A stretch of 64,000 bases of DNA from Zavarzinia marina (GTDB lineage: Bacteria > Pseudomonadota > Alphaproteobacteria > Zavarziniales > Zavarziniaceae). The stretch lies in assembly GCF_021568905.1 (NCBI RefSeq), contig NZ_JAKGSB010000004.1, positions 372,001-436,000 on the forward strand. Direction: 5' to 3'. Positions 26,825 through 36,533 of this stretch are shown here, in pieces. Under the pieces are notes generated by a model. The model was not told the DNA's origin and searched no databases. It saw only the letters and a list, made by a program, of their open reading frames with translations. Position 1 is the stretch's first letter; each line of letters starts with the position of its first letter. The position numbers were made by a program, and so were the translations under genes.

Positions 26825-27054
26825 TCGATGCACTCCCAGATTCCCGAAGACGTCGCTTCGACCCCGTCATACCCGCGACCGGTGGCGAGCATGCGCCGAC
26901 TGCTTTCCGACGCCAAGCGGGCGAAATTAGGGCGACTTGGCGTCACCCTTTGAGTCCAATCCTCAAAAATATCCCACAACCTTCGGATTCCATGGACATT
27001 CCCGGCCTCGGCCCTTATCGTCGGGGCGGGCAATTACGAAACGGGGGCGAACCG

Positions 27055-28614
27055 ATGCGGGGTGCGCTTTCACGGGTCTGGTCGGCTTTGGCCCGTATGA
27101 CGTCGAATGGTGACAATCAGCGTGATCGCGGCCGGCGCCGCTCCGCGCGGCCGCCGCTGCTCGTGCTCGCGGCCGCCATGGCCGCCGCTCTCGCCGCCAC
27201 CGCCGGTCCCGCCCTCGCCCGCGCTCCCTATTCCGCCGTCGTCATCGACGCCACGACGGGCCACGTCATCCTGTCAGACAGCCCGTCGGCCAAGCGCCAC
27301 CCGGCGTCCCTGACCAAGATGATGACCATCTACATGGCGCTCGACGCGGTCAAGGCGGGCGCCCTCACCATGGACCAGCGCCTGACCGTCTCCGCCAATG
27401 CCGCCTCGCGGGAGCCGACGAAGCTGGGCCTGCGCCCGGGCCAGACGATCACCGTGAAGAACGCGATCATGTCGCTGATCACGCTTTCCGCCAACGACAT
27501 GTCCGTCGTCCTGGCCGAGGCGATCGCCGGCAGCGAGGACGCCTTCGCCGCCCGCATGACCGCCCGCGCCCATCAGCTCGGCATGACCGACACGCTGTTC
27601 CGCAACGCCAACGGCCTGCCGGACCCGGCCCAGGTGACCACGGCCTACGACATGGCCCGCCTCGGCCTCGCGCTGATGCGCGACCATCCGGATTATTACG
27701 ACCTGTTCTCGACCCAGAAGTGGCGCTTCGGCGGCAAGGTGATCACCAACCACAACCGCATGCTGGGCCGCTACAAGGGCACCAACGGCATCAAGACCGG
27801 CTATATCCGCGCCTCCGGCTTCAATCTCGTGGTCTCGGTGGAGCGCAACGGGCGCCATCTGGTCGGCGCCATCTTCGGCGGCACTTCGGCACGGTCGCGG
27901 GACGACCGCATGATCCAGCTTCTCGACGCCGCCTTCGTCCGGCTGGAGACCAAGCCTGAACTGGTGGCCAAGGCCCGCGTGATCCTGCCCGATTCCGTCG
28001 GCACGCCGCGCGTCACCGTCGCCCTGGCGCCGGTCGAGCCCGAGGTCCTGCCCACCCAGAAGCCGGCCCCGGCCGACATCGCGCTCGCCGTCGGCGCCCT
28101 CGACGCCAAGATCGCCGAGATCAGCCGCGGCGAGGAAGACGAGGCCGAGGCCGATTACGCCGAAACGCCCGCGCCGGCCCCACCGGCGATCGCCACCGTG
28201 GCCCTTGCCGATGCGCCGGTCCTGCCGACGCCGCGCCCCGACCCGCAAGGCACCTCGGCGCCCGCGGCCGTGGCGGCCAATACGCTCGACGCGCAACTGA
28301 TGGAAGCGCGCGCCCGCGCCGCCGCCGGCGAGACATGGGGCGTGCAGATCGGTGCCTTCCGGCGCCAGGACGCGGCCATGGACCATCTGCGCACCGCCAG
28401 CCGTCTGGCGCCCGGCGTGCTCGACGAGGTCCGCATGGCGATCCATCAGGGCACCGACGACAAGGGCACGATCTACCGCGCGCGCTTCGTCGGCCTGACC
28501 GAGAACGGCGCCCGCAGCACCTGCCTCGAACTGCGCCAGAAGTCGGTTTCCTGCATTGCCCTGAAGATGCCGCCGACCCTGGCCGCGACCGCCGTCGCCG
28601 GCACGTCGGACTGA
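27055..28614 (+). CDS. D-alanyl-D-alanine carboxypeptidase with SPOR domain
   Basis: A 519-residue penicillin-binding protein of peptidase family S11. The signal sequence ends near ALARA (about residue 56). The three active-site motifs are present: SLTK at 85-88, SAN at 145-147 and KTG at 247-249. A proline/alanine-rich linker leads to a C-terminal SPOR domain (about 440-519, from TWGVQIGAFRRQDAA), which binds denuded septal peptidoglycan. It trims the terminal D-Ala of pentapeptides and should localise to division sites. The ATG at 27055 has GGGGGC before it; earlier in-frame codons would place extra residues in front of the signal. Confidence 0.93.
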   Translation: MRGALSRVWSALARMTSNGDNQRDRGRRRSARPPLLVLAAAMAAALAATAGPALARAPYSAVVIDATTGHVILSDSPSAKRHPASLTKMMTIYMALDAVKAGALTMDQRLTVSANAASREPTKLGLRPGQTITVKNAIMSLITLSANDMSVVLAEAIAGSEDAFAARMTARAHQLGMTDTLFRNANGLPDPAQVTTAYDMARLGLALMRDHPDYYDLFSTQKWRFGGKVITNHNRMLGRYKGTNGIKTGYIRASGFNLVVSVERNGRHLVGAIFGGTSARSRDDRMIQLLDAAFVRLETKPELVAKARVILPDSVGTPRVTVALAPVEPEVLPTQKPAPADIALAVGALDAKIAEISRGEEDEAEADYAETPAPAPPAIATVALADAPVLPTPRPDPQGTSAPAAVAANTLDAQLMEARARAAAGETWGVQIGAFRRQDAAMDHLRTASRLAPGVLDEVRMAIHQGTDDKGTIYRARFVGLTENGARSTCLELRQKSVSCIALKMPPTLAATAVAGTSD

Positions 28615-28640
28615 CGCGGCGCCTGCCCACCAGACGGCGG

Positions 28641-31103
28641 TCAGGCGAGCAGCAGCCAGTCGTCCACCCCCAGCAGGTCGGTCACGTCCGACACGAGGCC
28701 GAGGTCCGCCGCGATCTCGCCCTGCACCAGCAGGCGGTCGCCGTCGCCCAGGTCGATGACGATACCGTCGTCGCGCACCCGGACGAAATCGAGGATCGTT
28801 TCCCCGTCGGCGAAATCGAAGCCCGCGAATTCGATGGTATCGCCCTCGGCGGCGGAGAAGTCGAAGATCCGGTCGATACCCCCGCCCACCTCATAGACGA
28901 AGACGTCGCCCCCCGCCTCGCCATAGAGGCGGTCGCGGCCTTCGCCGCCCTCCAGACGATCGGCGCCGTCGCCGCCATAGATCAGATCGTCGCCGAGACC
29001 GCCGACGATCAGGTCGTCGCCCGTTTCGCCATAGAGGTGGTCGACGTCGTCGCCGCCGTCGAGCATGTCGTTGCCGTCGCCGCCGTAGAGCCGGTCGAGC
29101 TCGCCGTCGCCGAACAGCGTATCGTCGTCCTCGTCGCCGTAGATGATGTCCCGGCCCGCGCCGCCCGTCGCCGAATCGTTCCCGGCACCGCCATAGAAGC
29201 GGTCGGCGCCCTCGCCGCCCTCCATCGCGTCGGCCCCGCCGCCGCCGGAAATCCGGTCGTCGCCGGGACCGCCGGCGATATGGTCGTCGCCGCCGAAGCC
29301 ATAGAGCACGTCGCGCCCCCGGCCGCCCTCGAAGCCGTTGTCGGCGCCATTGCCGATGACGCGATCGTCGCCATGGGTGCCGACGACATTCTCGATCACC
29401 GTGCCCGCGGCCAGCGCGAGCGACTGGCCTGCCAGGGTGCTGCTGCGGCCGTCCCGAAGGTCGACGGTGACCGCATCGCTGAGCGCGGCGACGTTCAGCG
29501 TATCGGTGCCGCCGTCGTCGGCGAGCGGCGGCGCGCTGGCGCCATAATCGGCGAATTCGTCGGTGAAGACATAGAGACCGTCGTCGCCCGTCGTGGTGCC
29601 GTAGAAATGCAGCGCCCAGGCCTGGACCGAGCCCGTGCCCCCGGTGCCCTGGTCCTCGACCACCAGGCTCCAGGTGCCGGCCGGGGCTTCGCCCCAATGG
29701 TGATTGGTGGAAAAGGTGAAGTTCAGGCCCGACTGCGCCAGCGTGCCGTCGCCCGGCCGATCGACCAGCACGCTGTCCGTGCCGTCGGGCGAGATCAGAT
29801 GGACCACGAGATCGCCGACGAAATCATGATCCGTGATCAGGTCGACCTCCACCCATTCGATGGTGAAGGCCCCCGCGGCCTCCGCCCCCACCGTCGCGGT
29901 CAGGGTCAGATCGCCCAGGTCGGGAATGGCGGCGGCGCCGACGTCGACGGGCACGGTCAGCATGTCTTCCGACGCCCGGTCGCCGTCGGGCGTCCAGGTC
30001 TCGGCCAGGCGGACGGCGGCGACGGCATCGACCAGGCCGAAGCCGAAATCGTGGCTGACGTGATAGCCGCCGCCGTTCCAGGTGGTGGCGCCGTTCCGTT
30101 CCCAGCTGCCGCCGTCCAGGTCGATGCCCTTGGCGCTGGCCGCCAGGATGGCCTGGACGTCGCGATAGCCGAGGTCCGGATTGGCCTCCAGCATCAGGGC
30201 GACGACGCTGGAGACGATGGGCGCGGCGAACGACGTGCCCGAGACATAGACATAATCGGCCGACGGCGCGTTCGGCTGCGTGGTGTCGGCATGGGTCGTC
30301 GCGATCGAGGTGCCCGGGGCGGCGACCAGGATGCTGGCGCCGGGTGTCGAGAAACTGGCGACATGGCCCTGCTTGTCGCTGGCCGCCACCGTGATGGTGC
30401 CGCGCTGGTTGCTGAAGCTGTGGTAATTGGTGTTGTCGCCATCCAGGCTGGCGTCGCCTTCGACATATTGACGGTCGTTGCCCGCCGAGAAGACGAAGAC
30501 CGTGCCGAGACCGCCGCGCCCTTCGGTCAGGGCGGTCTCGAACGCGCTCTCGACACCGTCGAACCAGGAGGCACGGAAATTGTCGCCGAAGGGCGTGACC
30601 AGGCCCCAGCTGCTGTTGCTGACGTCGACCGAAGCCTGGCGCGCCAGCAGGTCGGCGATTTCGCCGAGCGTCGAGCCGTCGCCGCCGAAGCGGATGTAGA
30701 AGCCGGCCATGGTCGATTCGGGCGCGCCGCCGACCAGCCCCGTATCGCCCGACTGGCCGGCGCCGATCACCCCGGAAACCCAGGTCCCGTGCAGGTCGCC
30801 GGCATCGTCCGGATTGATGTCCCGGCTCCCCGCGCCGTCGCGCGGATCATAGGAAAGGTCGAGGTCGAAACGACCCGCCAGATCGACGTGGCCGGTATCG
30901 AAGCCCTCGTCGATGATCCCGACGACCACCCCGGCCCCCGTGTATTCCTGCCAGACATCGACCAGTGGCACCGACCACGGATTGACGACGCCATATTGGT
31001 CCGGCGCTCCGAAATGCCATTGATAGTCGAACAGTGAATTGTTCAAAGTCGACAAATTGAAATTGGGCGCGACGAGATCGGAAGTGCGTGTATTCCTCGT
31101 CAT
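28641..31103 (-). CDS. Secreted subtilisin-like protease with P-domain and RTX repeats
   Basis: An 820-residue protein. The S8 catalytic triad is Asp65 (GIIDEGFD), His105 (LHGTWVSG) and Ser291 (SGTSFAAP), with the oxyanion Asn in FSAGND at 209. After a linker there is a proprotein-convertase P-domain (about 390-515: ITDHDFVGDLVVHLISPDG). From about residue 580 come eight or more GGxGxDxxx calcium-binding RTX nonapeptides, and a C-terminal region (VDDWLLLA, hydrophobic tail) typical of type I secretion signals. There is no N-terminal signal peptide. The SD GGAGG is ideal. No type I exporter is encoded nearby. Confidence 0.9.
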   Translation of the reverse strand: MTRNTRTSDLVAPNFNLSTLNNSLFDYQWHFGAPDQYGVVNPWSVPLVDVWQEYTGAGVVVGIIDEGFDTGHVDLAGRFDLDLSYDPRDGAGSRDINPDDAGDLHGTWVSGVIGAGQSGDTGLVGGAPESTMAGFYIRFGGDGSTLGEIADLLARQASVDVSNSSWGLVTPFGDNFRASWFDGVESAFETALTEGRGGLGTVFVFSAGNDRQYVEGDASLDGDNTNYHSFSNQRGTITVAASDKQGHVASFSTPGASILVAAPGTSIATTHADTTQPNAPSADYVYVSGTSFAAPIVSSVVALMLEANPDLGYRDVQAILAASAKGIDLDGGSWERNGATTWNGGGYHVSHDFGFGLVDAVAAVRLAETWTPDGDRASEDMLTVPVDVGAAAIPDLGDLTLTATVGAEAAGAFTIEWVEVDLITDHDFVGDLVVHLISPDGTDSVLVDRPGDGTLAQSGLNFTFSTNHHWGEAPAGTWSLVVEDQGTGGTGSVQAWALHFYGTTTGDDGLYVFTDEFADYGASAPPLADDGGTDTLNVAALSDAVTVDLRDGRSSTLAGQSLALAAGTVIENVVGTHGDDRVIGNGADNGFEGGRGRDVLYGFGGDDHIAGGPGDDRISGGGGADAMEGGEGADRFYGGAGNDSATGGAGRDIIYGDEDDDTLFGDGELDRLYGGDGNDMLDGGDDVDHLYGETGDDLIVGGLGDDLIYGGDGADRLEGGEGRDRLYGEAGGDVFVYEVGGGIDRIFDFSAAEGDTIEFAGFDFADGETILDFVRVRDDGIVIDLGDGDRLLVQGEIAADLGLVSDVTDLLGVDDWLLLA

Positions 31104-31309
31104 TGTTTCCTCCCTCTTCGGCCCAATTTTTTTGCGGGAATTTTCTTCCCGGGAAGTTAACCCTAGTCCTGTTTGATGTTTTCTTCACCCCCTGGCATCG
31201 CAGGGGTTGAGAAAGGAGACCCGGTGGCAGCGTGTCGTCTCGGGCCTTTGCGACGCGGGCACCGCTCTCGGGGCTTTGCGGCGCCCGCGCCGCGGGGCAG
31301 GATGGCGCC

Positions 31310-32035
31310 ATGTCCGATGCCGTCCCCCCGTCCGAGTCCGCGACCTTCAATGACCCGACCCCGGGCGAACGGAAGGGCCTGTCCCGCGCCGTCCGCCCCC
31401 GCGATGCCGCCACCCTGATCCTGCACCGCGCCGGCCCGGGCGGCGTCGAGCTGTTGATGGGACGGCGCCATGAAGGTCATCGCTTCATGCCCGGCCAATG
31501 GGTCTTCCCGGGCGGTCGCCTGGACCGGGGCGATCTCCATGCACCGGCGACGCCACTTTCGCCGGCGGTCGCCGCCGCGCTCGGCCGGGCCGCGCCGCCG
31601 CGCCGGGCCCATGGTCTCGGCGTCGCCGCCGTGCGCGAAACCTTCGAGGAGACGGGGCTGATGATCGGCGCGGCCGATCCGAGGGCGCCGCGTCTCGCCG
31701 GCGGGCCGCTCGACGCCTTCGGCGCGGCGGGACTGGTACCGGCACTGGACGTATTGGAATTCGTCGCCCGCGCCGTCACCCCGCCCTATCGCCCGATGCG
31801 CTTCAATGCGCGCTTCTTCCTGGCGCCGGCCGAGGCGGCCCTGGGCGAGGCCCGCCCCTCTCCCGAGCTGACCGAAGTCGCCTGGGTGCCCCTGGCCGAC
31901 GCCCGGCGCCTGGACCTGCCGCGCATCACCGGCGTCGTGCTCGGCGTGATCGAACAGCGCCTGTCCGGCGCCGACCGGCGCATCCCCGCCTTTTCGTACC
32001 GCCACGGCCGCCGGATCGTCGATTATGACGGTTGA
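31310..32035 (+). CDS. Nudix hydrolase
   Basis: A 241-residue Nudix protein. The box is split by an insertion: GQWVFPGGRLDRGD is separated by about 30 residues from AAVRETFEETGLMI (RExxEExG). This arrangement is found in long Nudix proteins related to NUDT19/CoA pyrophosphatases. ATLILHR and MGRRHEGHRFMPGQ precede the box. Its end overlaps the start of a second Nudix gene by 11 bases. Substrate unknown: CoA-type or nucleotide pyrophosphates are possible. Confidence 0.85.
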   Translation: MSDAVPPSESATFNDPTPGERKGLSRAVRPRDAATLILHRAGPGGVELLMGRRHEGHRFMPGQWVFPGGRLDRGDLHAPATPLSPAVAAALGRAAPPRRAHGLGVAAVRETFEETGLMIGAADPRAPRLAGGPLDAFGAAGLVPALDVLEFVARAVTPPYRPMRFNARFFLAPAEAALGEARPSPELTEVAWVPLADARRLDLPRITGVVLGVIEQRLSGADRRIPAFSYRHGRRIVDYDG

Positions 32036-32558
32036 GCCCAAGGCGCCGCGCGTCCGCGCCCGCCCGGCCGCCAGCCTGATCCTGATCGGGCCGGACGACA
32101 GCGTACTGATGGGCCGGCGCCCGCCGCGCAGCCGCTTCGCCCCCGACGCCTGGGTCTTTCCCGGCGGCAGGGTCGATGCCGGCGACGGCCGCCACGCCTG
32201 CTGTTTCCGCGCCGCCGCCGTGCGCGAAACCTTCGAGGAGACGGGGCTGACGGTGCCGGCCGACCGGCTCAGCCCGCTCGGCCGGGCGATCACGCCGAGC
32301 AACAGCCCGATCCGCTTCGACGCCCGTTTCTTCATCGCCCATGCCGGCGATGCATTGCGCGGGGCGCCGCTGGTCACCAATGGCGAATTCACCGAATTGC
32401 ACTGGCTGCCGCTGGCCCGCGCCCGCGCCCTGCCCCTGATGGACGTCACCGAAATCATGCTGGACGAGGCGCTGACGCGGCGGGCCGGCGGGCCGGACGG
32501 CGTGCTGACCCTGTCCTATCGCGGTCCTCATACGTTTTTGCGCCGCCTGCCCGCCTAA
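32025..32558 (+). CDS. Second Nudix hydrolase, paralogue of the upstream gene
   Basis: A 177-residue Nudix protein with the same layout as its neighbour: ASLILIGPDDSVLMGRRPP, DAWVFPGGRVDAGDG and AAVRETFEETGLTV. The RExxEExG half is word-for-word the same as in the upstream protein (AAVRETFEETGL), and ITPSNSPIRFDARFFIAHAGDA repeats the sister's ITxPYRPMRFNARFF segment. I infer a tandem duplication followed by shortening of the insertion. The ATG lies inside the upstream gene, so translation is coupled. It is followed by rpmG with its own promoter. Confidence 0.86.
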   Translation: MTVEPKAPRVRARPAASLILIGPDDSVLMGRRPPRSRFAPDAWVFPGGRVDAGDGRHACCFRAAAVRETFEETGLTVPADRLSPLGRAITPSNSPIRFDARFFIAHAGDALRGAPLVTNGEFTELHWLPLARARALPLMDVTEIMLDEALTRRAGGPDGVLTLSYRGPHTFLRRLPA

Positions 32559-32565
32559 GCCGAAC

Positions 32566-32593
32566 TTGACAAGCGGCCGCGCCCGAGTATGTT
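32566..32593 (+). promoter_or_regulatory. Sigma-70-type promoter of rpmG
   Basis: TTGACA (32566-32571), a 16-base spacer and TATGTT (32588-32593) lie 49 bases before the rpmG start. This is the best housekeeping promoter match that I see in the window. Confidence 0.7.
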
Positions 32594-32642
32594 CGCGGTT
32601 CATTTTTTCGAGGCGCGCCTGCCGCGCCTGTTGGAGTCTGTC

Positions 32643-32810
32643 ATGGCAAAGCCGACCACGCTGAAGATCAAGCTCGTCAGCACCGCGGAGACCGGGTACT
32701 TCTACGTCACCAAGAAGAACCCGCGCACCAAGACCGAGAAGCTGTCGTTCAAGAAGTACGACCCGGTCGTGCGCAAGCACGTCGAGTTCAAGGAAGCCAA
32801 GATCAAGTAA
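32643..32810 (+). CDS. rpmG: 50S ribosomal protein L33
   Basis: A 55-residue ribosomal protein: [20 protein letters not shown], then [17 protein letters not shown] and a lysine-rich end. It has no CxxC zinc pairs, so it is the zinc-independent form. The ATG at 32643 follows a purine-rich TTGGAG. In many alphaproteobacteria rpmG lies directly downstream of pleD; here it is about 4 kb away from pleD, with an aldehyde dehydrogenase and a sulfatase between. Confidence 0.97.
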   Translation: MAKPTTLKIKLVSTAETGYFYVTKKNPRTKTEKLSFKKYDPVVRKHVEFKEAKIK

Positions 32811-32908
32811 GGCGCATTTCGCGCATCTGATCCGCAGCCAGCCTGCTTGTTCGCGCCAATGGCGGCCCTTAAGGTGCCGCCATTGCTGTTTCGAACGGAG
32901 AAATGCGG

Positions 32909-34423
32909 ATGGCTGCCTCCCAATCTCGCGGTCCCCAGACCCTCGATCAATGGGAAGCCCGCGCCGGCGCGCTCGACTTCCGCCATCTCGCCTTCATCGA
33001 CGGCCGCTTCGTGCCCGCCGTCTCGGGCAAGACCTTCCCCTGCATCTCGCCGACCGACGGCCGTGTGCTGACCCATGTCGCCGCCTGCGAGGCGGACGAC
33101 GTCGATGTCGCCGTGGCCTCGGCGCGCCGCGTGTTCGACTCCGGCGCCTGGTCGCGCATGGCGCCGCGCGGGCGGAAGAAAATCCTGCTGAAATTCGCCG
33201 AGCTGATGCGCCGCCACGCCGAGGAACTGGCGCTGCTCGAGACCCTCGACATGGGCAAGCCCATCGGCGATTCCCTGGGCGTGGACGTGCCCGGTTCCGC
33301 CAATACGATCCAGTGGTACGCCGAGGCGATCGACAAGGTCTATGACGAGATCGCGCCGACCGCCCACAATGCGATCGGCCTGATTACCCGCGAGCCGGTC
33401 GGCGTCGTCGGCGCCGTGGTGCCCTGGAACTTTCCCCTGCTGATGACCTGCTGGAAGCTGGGCCCCGCGCTCGCCACCGGCAATTCCGTCGTCCTGAAGC
33501 CGGCGGAACAGAGCCCGCTGACCGCGCTCCGCCTCGCGGAACTCGCCATCGAGGCCGGCCTGCCCGCCGGCGTCCTCAATGTGGTGCCGGGCTTCGGCGA
33601 GACGGCGGGGGCCGCGATCGGCCTTCACATGGACGTCGACGCCCTCACCTTCACCGGCTCGACCCAGGTCGGGAAATATTTCCTGGAATATTCCGGGCGC
33701 TCGAACATGAAGGCGGTCAGCCTGGAGTGCGGCGGCAAGTCGCCCCACATCGTCATGGCCGACTGCGCCGACCTCGACCTCGCCGCGACCAAGGCGGCCT
33801 GGGGCATCTTCTACAATCAGGGCGAAGTCTGCACCGCCGGCTCCCGCCTCCTGGTCGAGGAACCGATCAAGGAGGAATTCCTCGAGAAGCTGGCCAAGGT
33901 CGCGGCCGGCATCCAGCCGGGCAACCCGCTCGATCCCGCGACCAAGATGGGCGCCATGGTCGACGAGCAGCAGATGGAACGGGTGCTGTCCTATATCGAG
34001 ACCGGCAAGGACGACGGCGGCGAAGTGATCCTGGGCGGCCAGCGCGCGCGCCTCAACAGCGGCGGCTTCTATGTCGAGCCGACGATCTTCGACAAGGTCC
34101 GGCCCCACGCGAGGATCGCCCAGGAGGAGATCTTCGGCCCGGTGCTCTCGACCCTCACCTTCAACGGCCTCGACGAGGCGATCCGGATCGGCAACGACAC
34201 GATCTACGGCCTGGCCGCCGCGATCTGGACCAAGGACATCGACAAGGCCATGGGTGCCGCCAGGGCGCTGCGCTCCGGCCTCGTCTGGGTCAACGGCTGG
34301 GACGAGGACGATATCACCATGCCGTTCGGCGGCTTCAAGCAGTCGGGCTTCGGGCGCGACCGCTCGCTCCACGCCATGGAGAAATACACGCAACTGAAGT
34401 CGACCTGGATCAGCATCCGCTGA
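32909..34423 (+). CDS. NAD-dependent aldehyde dehydrogenase (PuuC-like)
   Basis: A 504-residue ALDH. VVPWNFPLLM and FTGSTQVGK mark the NAD fold, LECGGKSPHIV holds the general-base Glu, and the catalytic Cys is in NQGEVCTAGSRLLVEE. The region MPFGGFKQSGFGRDRSLHAMEKYTQLKS is close to gamma-glutamyl-gamma-aminobutyraldehyde dehydrogenase PuuC. The ATG at 32909 is preferred because GGAG lies eight bases upstream; the one at 32903 is too close. If PuuC-like, it would act in putrescine degradation, the product of the aguA/aguB route in this window, though not adjacent. Confidence 0.9.
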   Translation: MAASQSRGPQTLDQWEARAGALDFRHLAFIDGRFVPAVSGKTFPCISPTDGRVLTHVAACEADDVDVAVASARRVFDSGAWSRMAPRGRKKILLKFAELMRRHAEELALLETLDMGKPIGDSLGVDVPGSANTIQWYAEAIDKVYDEIAPTAHNAIGLITREPVGVVGAVVPWNFPLLMTCWKLGPALATGNSVVLKPAEQSPLTALRLAELAIEAGLPAGVLNVVPGFGETAGAAIGLHMDVDALTFTGSTQVGKYFLEYSGRSNMKAVSLECGGKSPHIVMADCADLDLAATKAAWGIFYNQGEVCTAGSRLLVEEPIKEEFLEKLAKVAAGIQPGNPLDPATKMGAMVDEQQMERVLSYIETGKDDGGEVILGGQRARLNSGGFYVEPTIFDKVRPHARIAQEEIFGPVLSTLTFNGLDEAIRIGNDTIYGLAAAIWTKDIDKAMGAARALRSGLVWVNGWDEDDITMPFGGFKQSGFGRDRSLHAMEKYTQLKSTWISIR

Positions 34424-34441
34424 TCCAGGCCATCGTCTGAT

Positions 34442-36427
34442 TTACGGCGTCACGATCGCGAAATCGGCCGACGGGCGCTTCAGGGCGCCGAAGATCGCCG
34501 CGACCGCCTGGGGATCGCCCTCGATCTTGATCGCTTCCGCGGCGATCATGTCCGGCATCTTCGCCATGCCCGACATCACCATGAGGAAAGCCGCGCGGTT
34601 CGCCGTCAGGGTCGCGGCCGCCCCGTCCTTCGTGCCCGTCTCATGGCCGAGCACGCTGTTGGCCAGCGTCAGGGCGAAAGCCTCGTCCCGGTCCGGGAAG
34701 ACGAGATTGACGGTCAGCGCCTTGTCCGCGGCCTTCGCGGGATCGACCATCACCGCCATCAGGTCGAACAGCAGGGCCGTGTCCATGGCGCGCACCGTGT
34801 CGATGGCGACCGAACGCGGCAGCGGTATGCGCTGGCCCGAGCGGAGTTCCGCCGCCCCCGAGAGATAGATGTTGCGCCAGGGCGCGCTTTCCGCCTGATA
34901 GCCCATCTGCTCGTAGGCATCGGCCAGCAGTTCGCGCGCGGCCGCGTGTTCCGGCTCGGCGAAGACGACATGCTTCAGGATTTCCGCCACCCAGCGGTAG
35001 TCGCCGGCGGCGAAGGCGACGCGCGCCTTCTCCACGACGGCATCGGCGCCGCCGAAGGCTTCGACGTAGTGTTTCGCCGCCTCCTCGGGCGGCAGGGGAT
35101 TGAGCGACGACGGATTGCCGTCGTACCAGCCCATGTAGCGCTGATAGACCGCCTTCGAATTGTGGCTCATGGTCCCGTAGTAACCCTTGTTGTACCATTC
35201 GCGAGCCAGCACCGGCGGCAGGGCGATGCGCTCCGCGATCTCCTCGCCGGTATAGCCTTCGTTCATCAGGCGCACCGTCTCGTTGTGGAGATAACGATAG
35301 GCGTCGCGGTGCTTGGTGATGTAGTCCTTGATCTCGTCGCGGCCCCAGCGCGGCCAGAAATGGCTGGTGAACATCACGTCCGTGCGGTCGGCGAAGAGAC
35401 GCGCGGATTCGCCCAGATAGTCGGCCCAGGCCTTGGCATCGCGCACCAGGGCGCCGCGGAGCGTCAGCACGTTGTGCATGGAGCCGTTGGCGTTCTCGGC
35501 GAGGCAGAGCGCGTTCCACTGTGGCAGGAAGATGTTCATCTCCGCCGGGGCCTCGGTGCCCGGCGTCATCTGGAATTCCAGGGTGACGCCGTCGATCACC
35601 ATGGTCTGGCCGGTCTCGGTGATACTGTCGGTCGGCGGAATCAGGGTGACCGTGCCGGCCGAGAGCGCCGGGCCGATGCCGGTCGAAAGCTGCCCTTCAG
35701 GCCCCTTGGGCAGCAGGGTGCCGAACATGAAGGTGGCGCGCCGGCCCATGGCGTTGCCCGCGATGACGTTCTCGCTGACCGCATGCTCGGTGAAGCCCTC
35801 GGGTGCGATGATCTTCACCTTGCCGGAATCGACGTCCGCCTGTTCGACGACGCCGCGCACGCCGCCGTAGTGATCGGCATGGCTGTGGGTATAGATGACG
35901 GCGTGGATCGGCTTCAGGCCCAGCTTCGACGAGACCAGGTCATAGGCGGCCGAGGCCATTTCGGTCGACAGCAGGGGGTCGATGACGATCCAGCCGGTCT
36001 CGCCCTCGATGAAGGTGATGTTGGAAATGTCGAAGCCGCGCACCTGGTAGATGTGGTCGGCGACCTTGAACAGGCCGTGGCGCGCCAGGATCGCGGCGGT
36101 GCGCCACAGGCTGGGATTCACCGTCGGCGGCGCCGGCTGCTTCAGGAAGTCGTAGGCGCTGAAATCCCAGACCACGCGGCCGTCCGCGCTCTTGATCACG
36201 GGGTCGGACATGGTGGCGATGAAGCCCCGGCCGGCGAAATCCTCGTCGCGCCTGTCGTCGACGGGCAGGGTGGCGGCCACGGCCGCATTGGCGGCGACGG
36301 TGCTTTCCGTCGCGGGTTTCGGTGCCGTGGCGCCGCCCGCCGGGCCCCCGCCCTCGCCCATCGCCCCCGCCGACCACAGCACGGTCGCGGCCAGACCGCA
36401 GCCGATCCTTCTCAGCATGCCCTTCAT
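34442..36427 (-). CDS. Alkyl sulfatase, SdsA1/YjcS family
   Basis: A 661-residue exported enzyme. After a signal sequence (GCGLAATVLWSAGAMG), the metallo-beta-lactamase domain holds HSHADHYGG (zinc ligands) and TEHAVSENV...GNAMGRRA; the alpha-helical dimerisation domain has HNSKAVYQRYMGWYDGNPSSL; the C-terminal part is the SCP2-like lid domain. Such enzymes hydrolyse primary alkyl sulfates, including detergents, to alcohol and sulfate. The start at 36427 is chosen because GGAGGAAAAGG lies directly before ATG; the frame extends nine codons upstream. A 14-bp tandem repeat lies in the upstream region. Confidence 0.93.
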   Translation of the reverse strand: MKGMLRRIGCGLAATVLWSAGAMGEGGGPAGGATAPKPATESTVAANAAVAATLPVDDRRDEDFAGRGFIATMSDPVIKSADGRVVWDFSAYDFLKQPAPPTVNPSLWRTAAILARHGLFKVADHIYQVRGFDISNITFIEGETGWIVIDPLLSTEMASAAYDLVSSKLGLKPIHAVIYTHSHADHYGGVRGVVEQADVDSGKVKIIAPEGFTEHAVSENVIAGNAMGRRATFMFGTLLPKGPEGQLSTGIGPALSAGTVTLIPPTDSITETGQTMVIDGVTLEFQMTPGTEAPAEMNIFLPQWNALCLAENANGSMHNVLTLRGALVRDAKAWADYLGESARLFADRTDVMFTSHFWPRWGRDEIKDYITKHRDAYRYLHNETVRLMNEGYTGEEIAERIALPPVLAREWYNKGYYGTMSHNSKAVYQRYMGWYDGNPSSLNPLPPEEAAKHYVEAFGGADAVVEKARVAFAAGDYRWVAEILKHVVFAEPEHAAARELLADAYEQMGYQAESAPWRNIYLSGAAELRSGQRIPLPRSVAIDTVRAMDTALLFDLMAVMVDPAKAADKALTVNLVFPDRDEAFALTLANSVLGHETGTKDGAAATLTANRAAFLMVMSGMAKMPDMIAAEAIKIEGDPQAVAAIFGALKRPSADFAIVTP

Positions 36428-36533
36428 CCTTTTCCTCCCGCCGCCCCGGTTCATGCCGGGGATCCTTGGTCGCGGCAGGATTTCACGGCGCCGGACGCGG
36501 CGGCAATGCCCGATCCGGGCAGGGGCCGAGGCC

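Noticed and set aside
28900-29360. Tandem DNA repeats as a structural element
   Set aside because: They encode the RTX nonapeptides of the protease and vary at third positions, so they are coding repeats.
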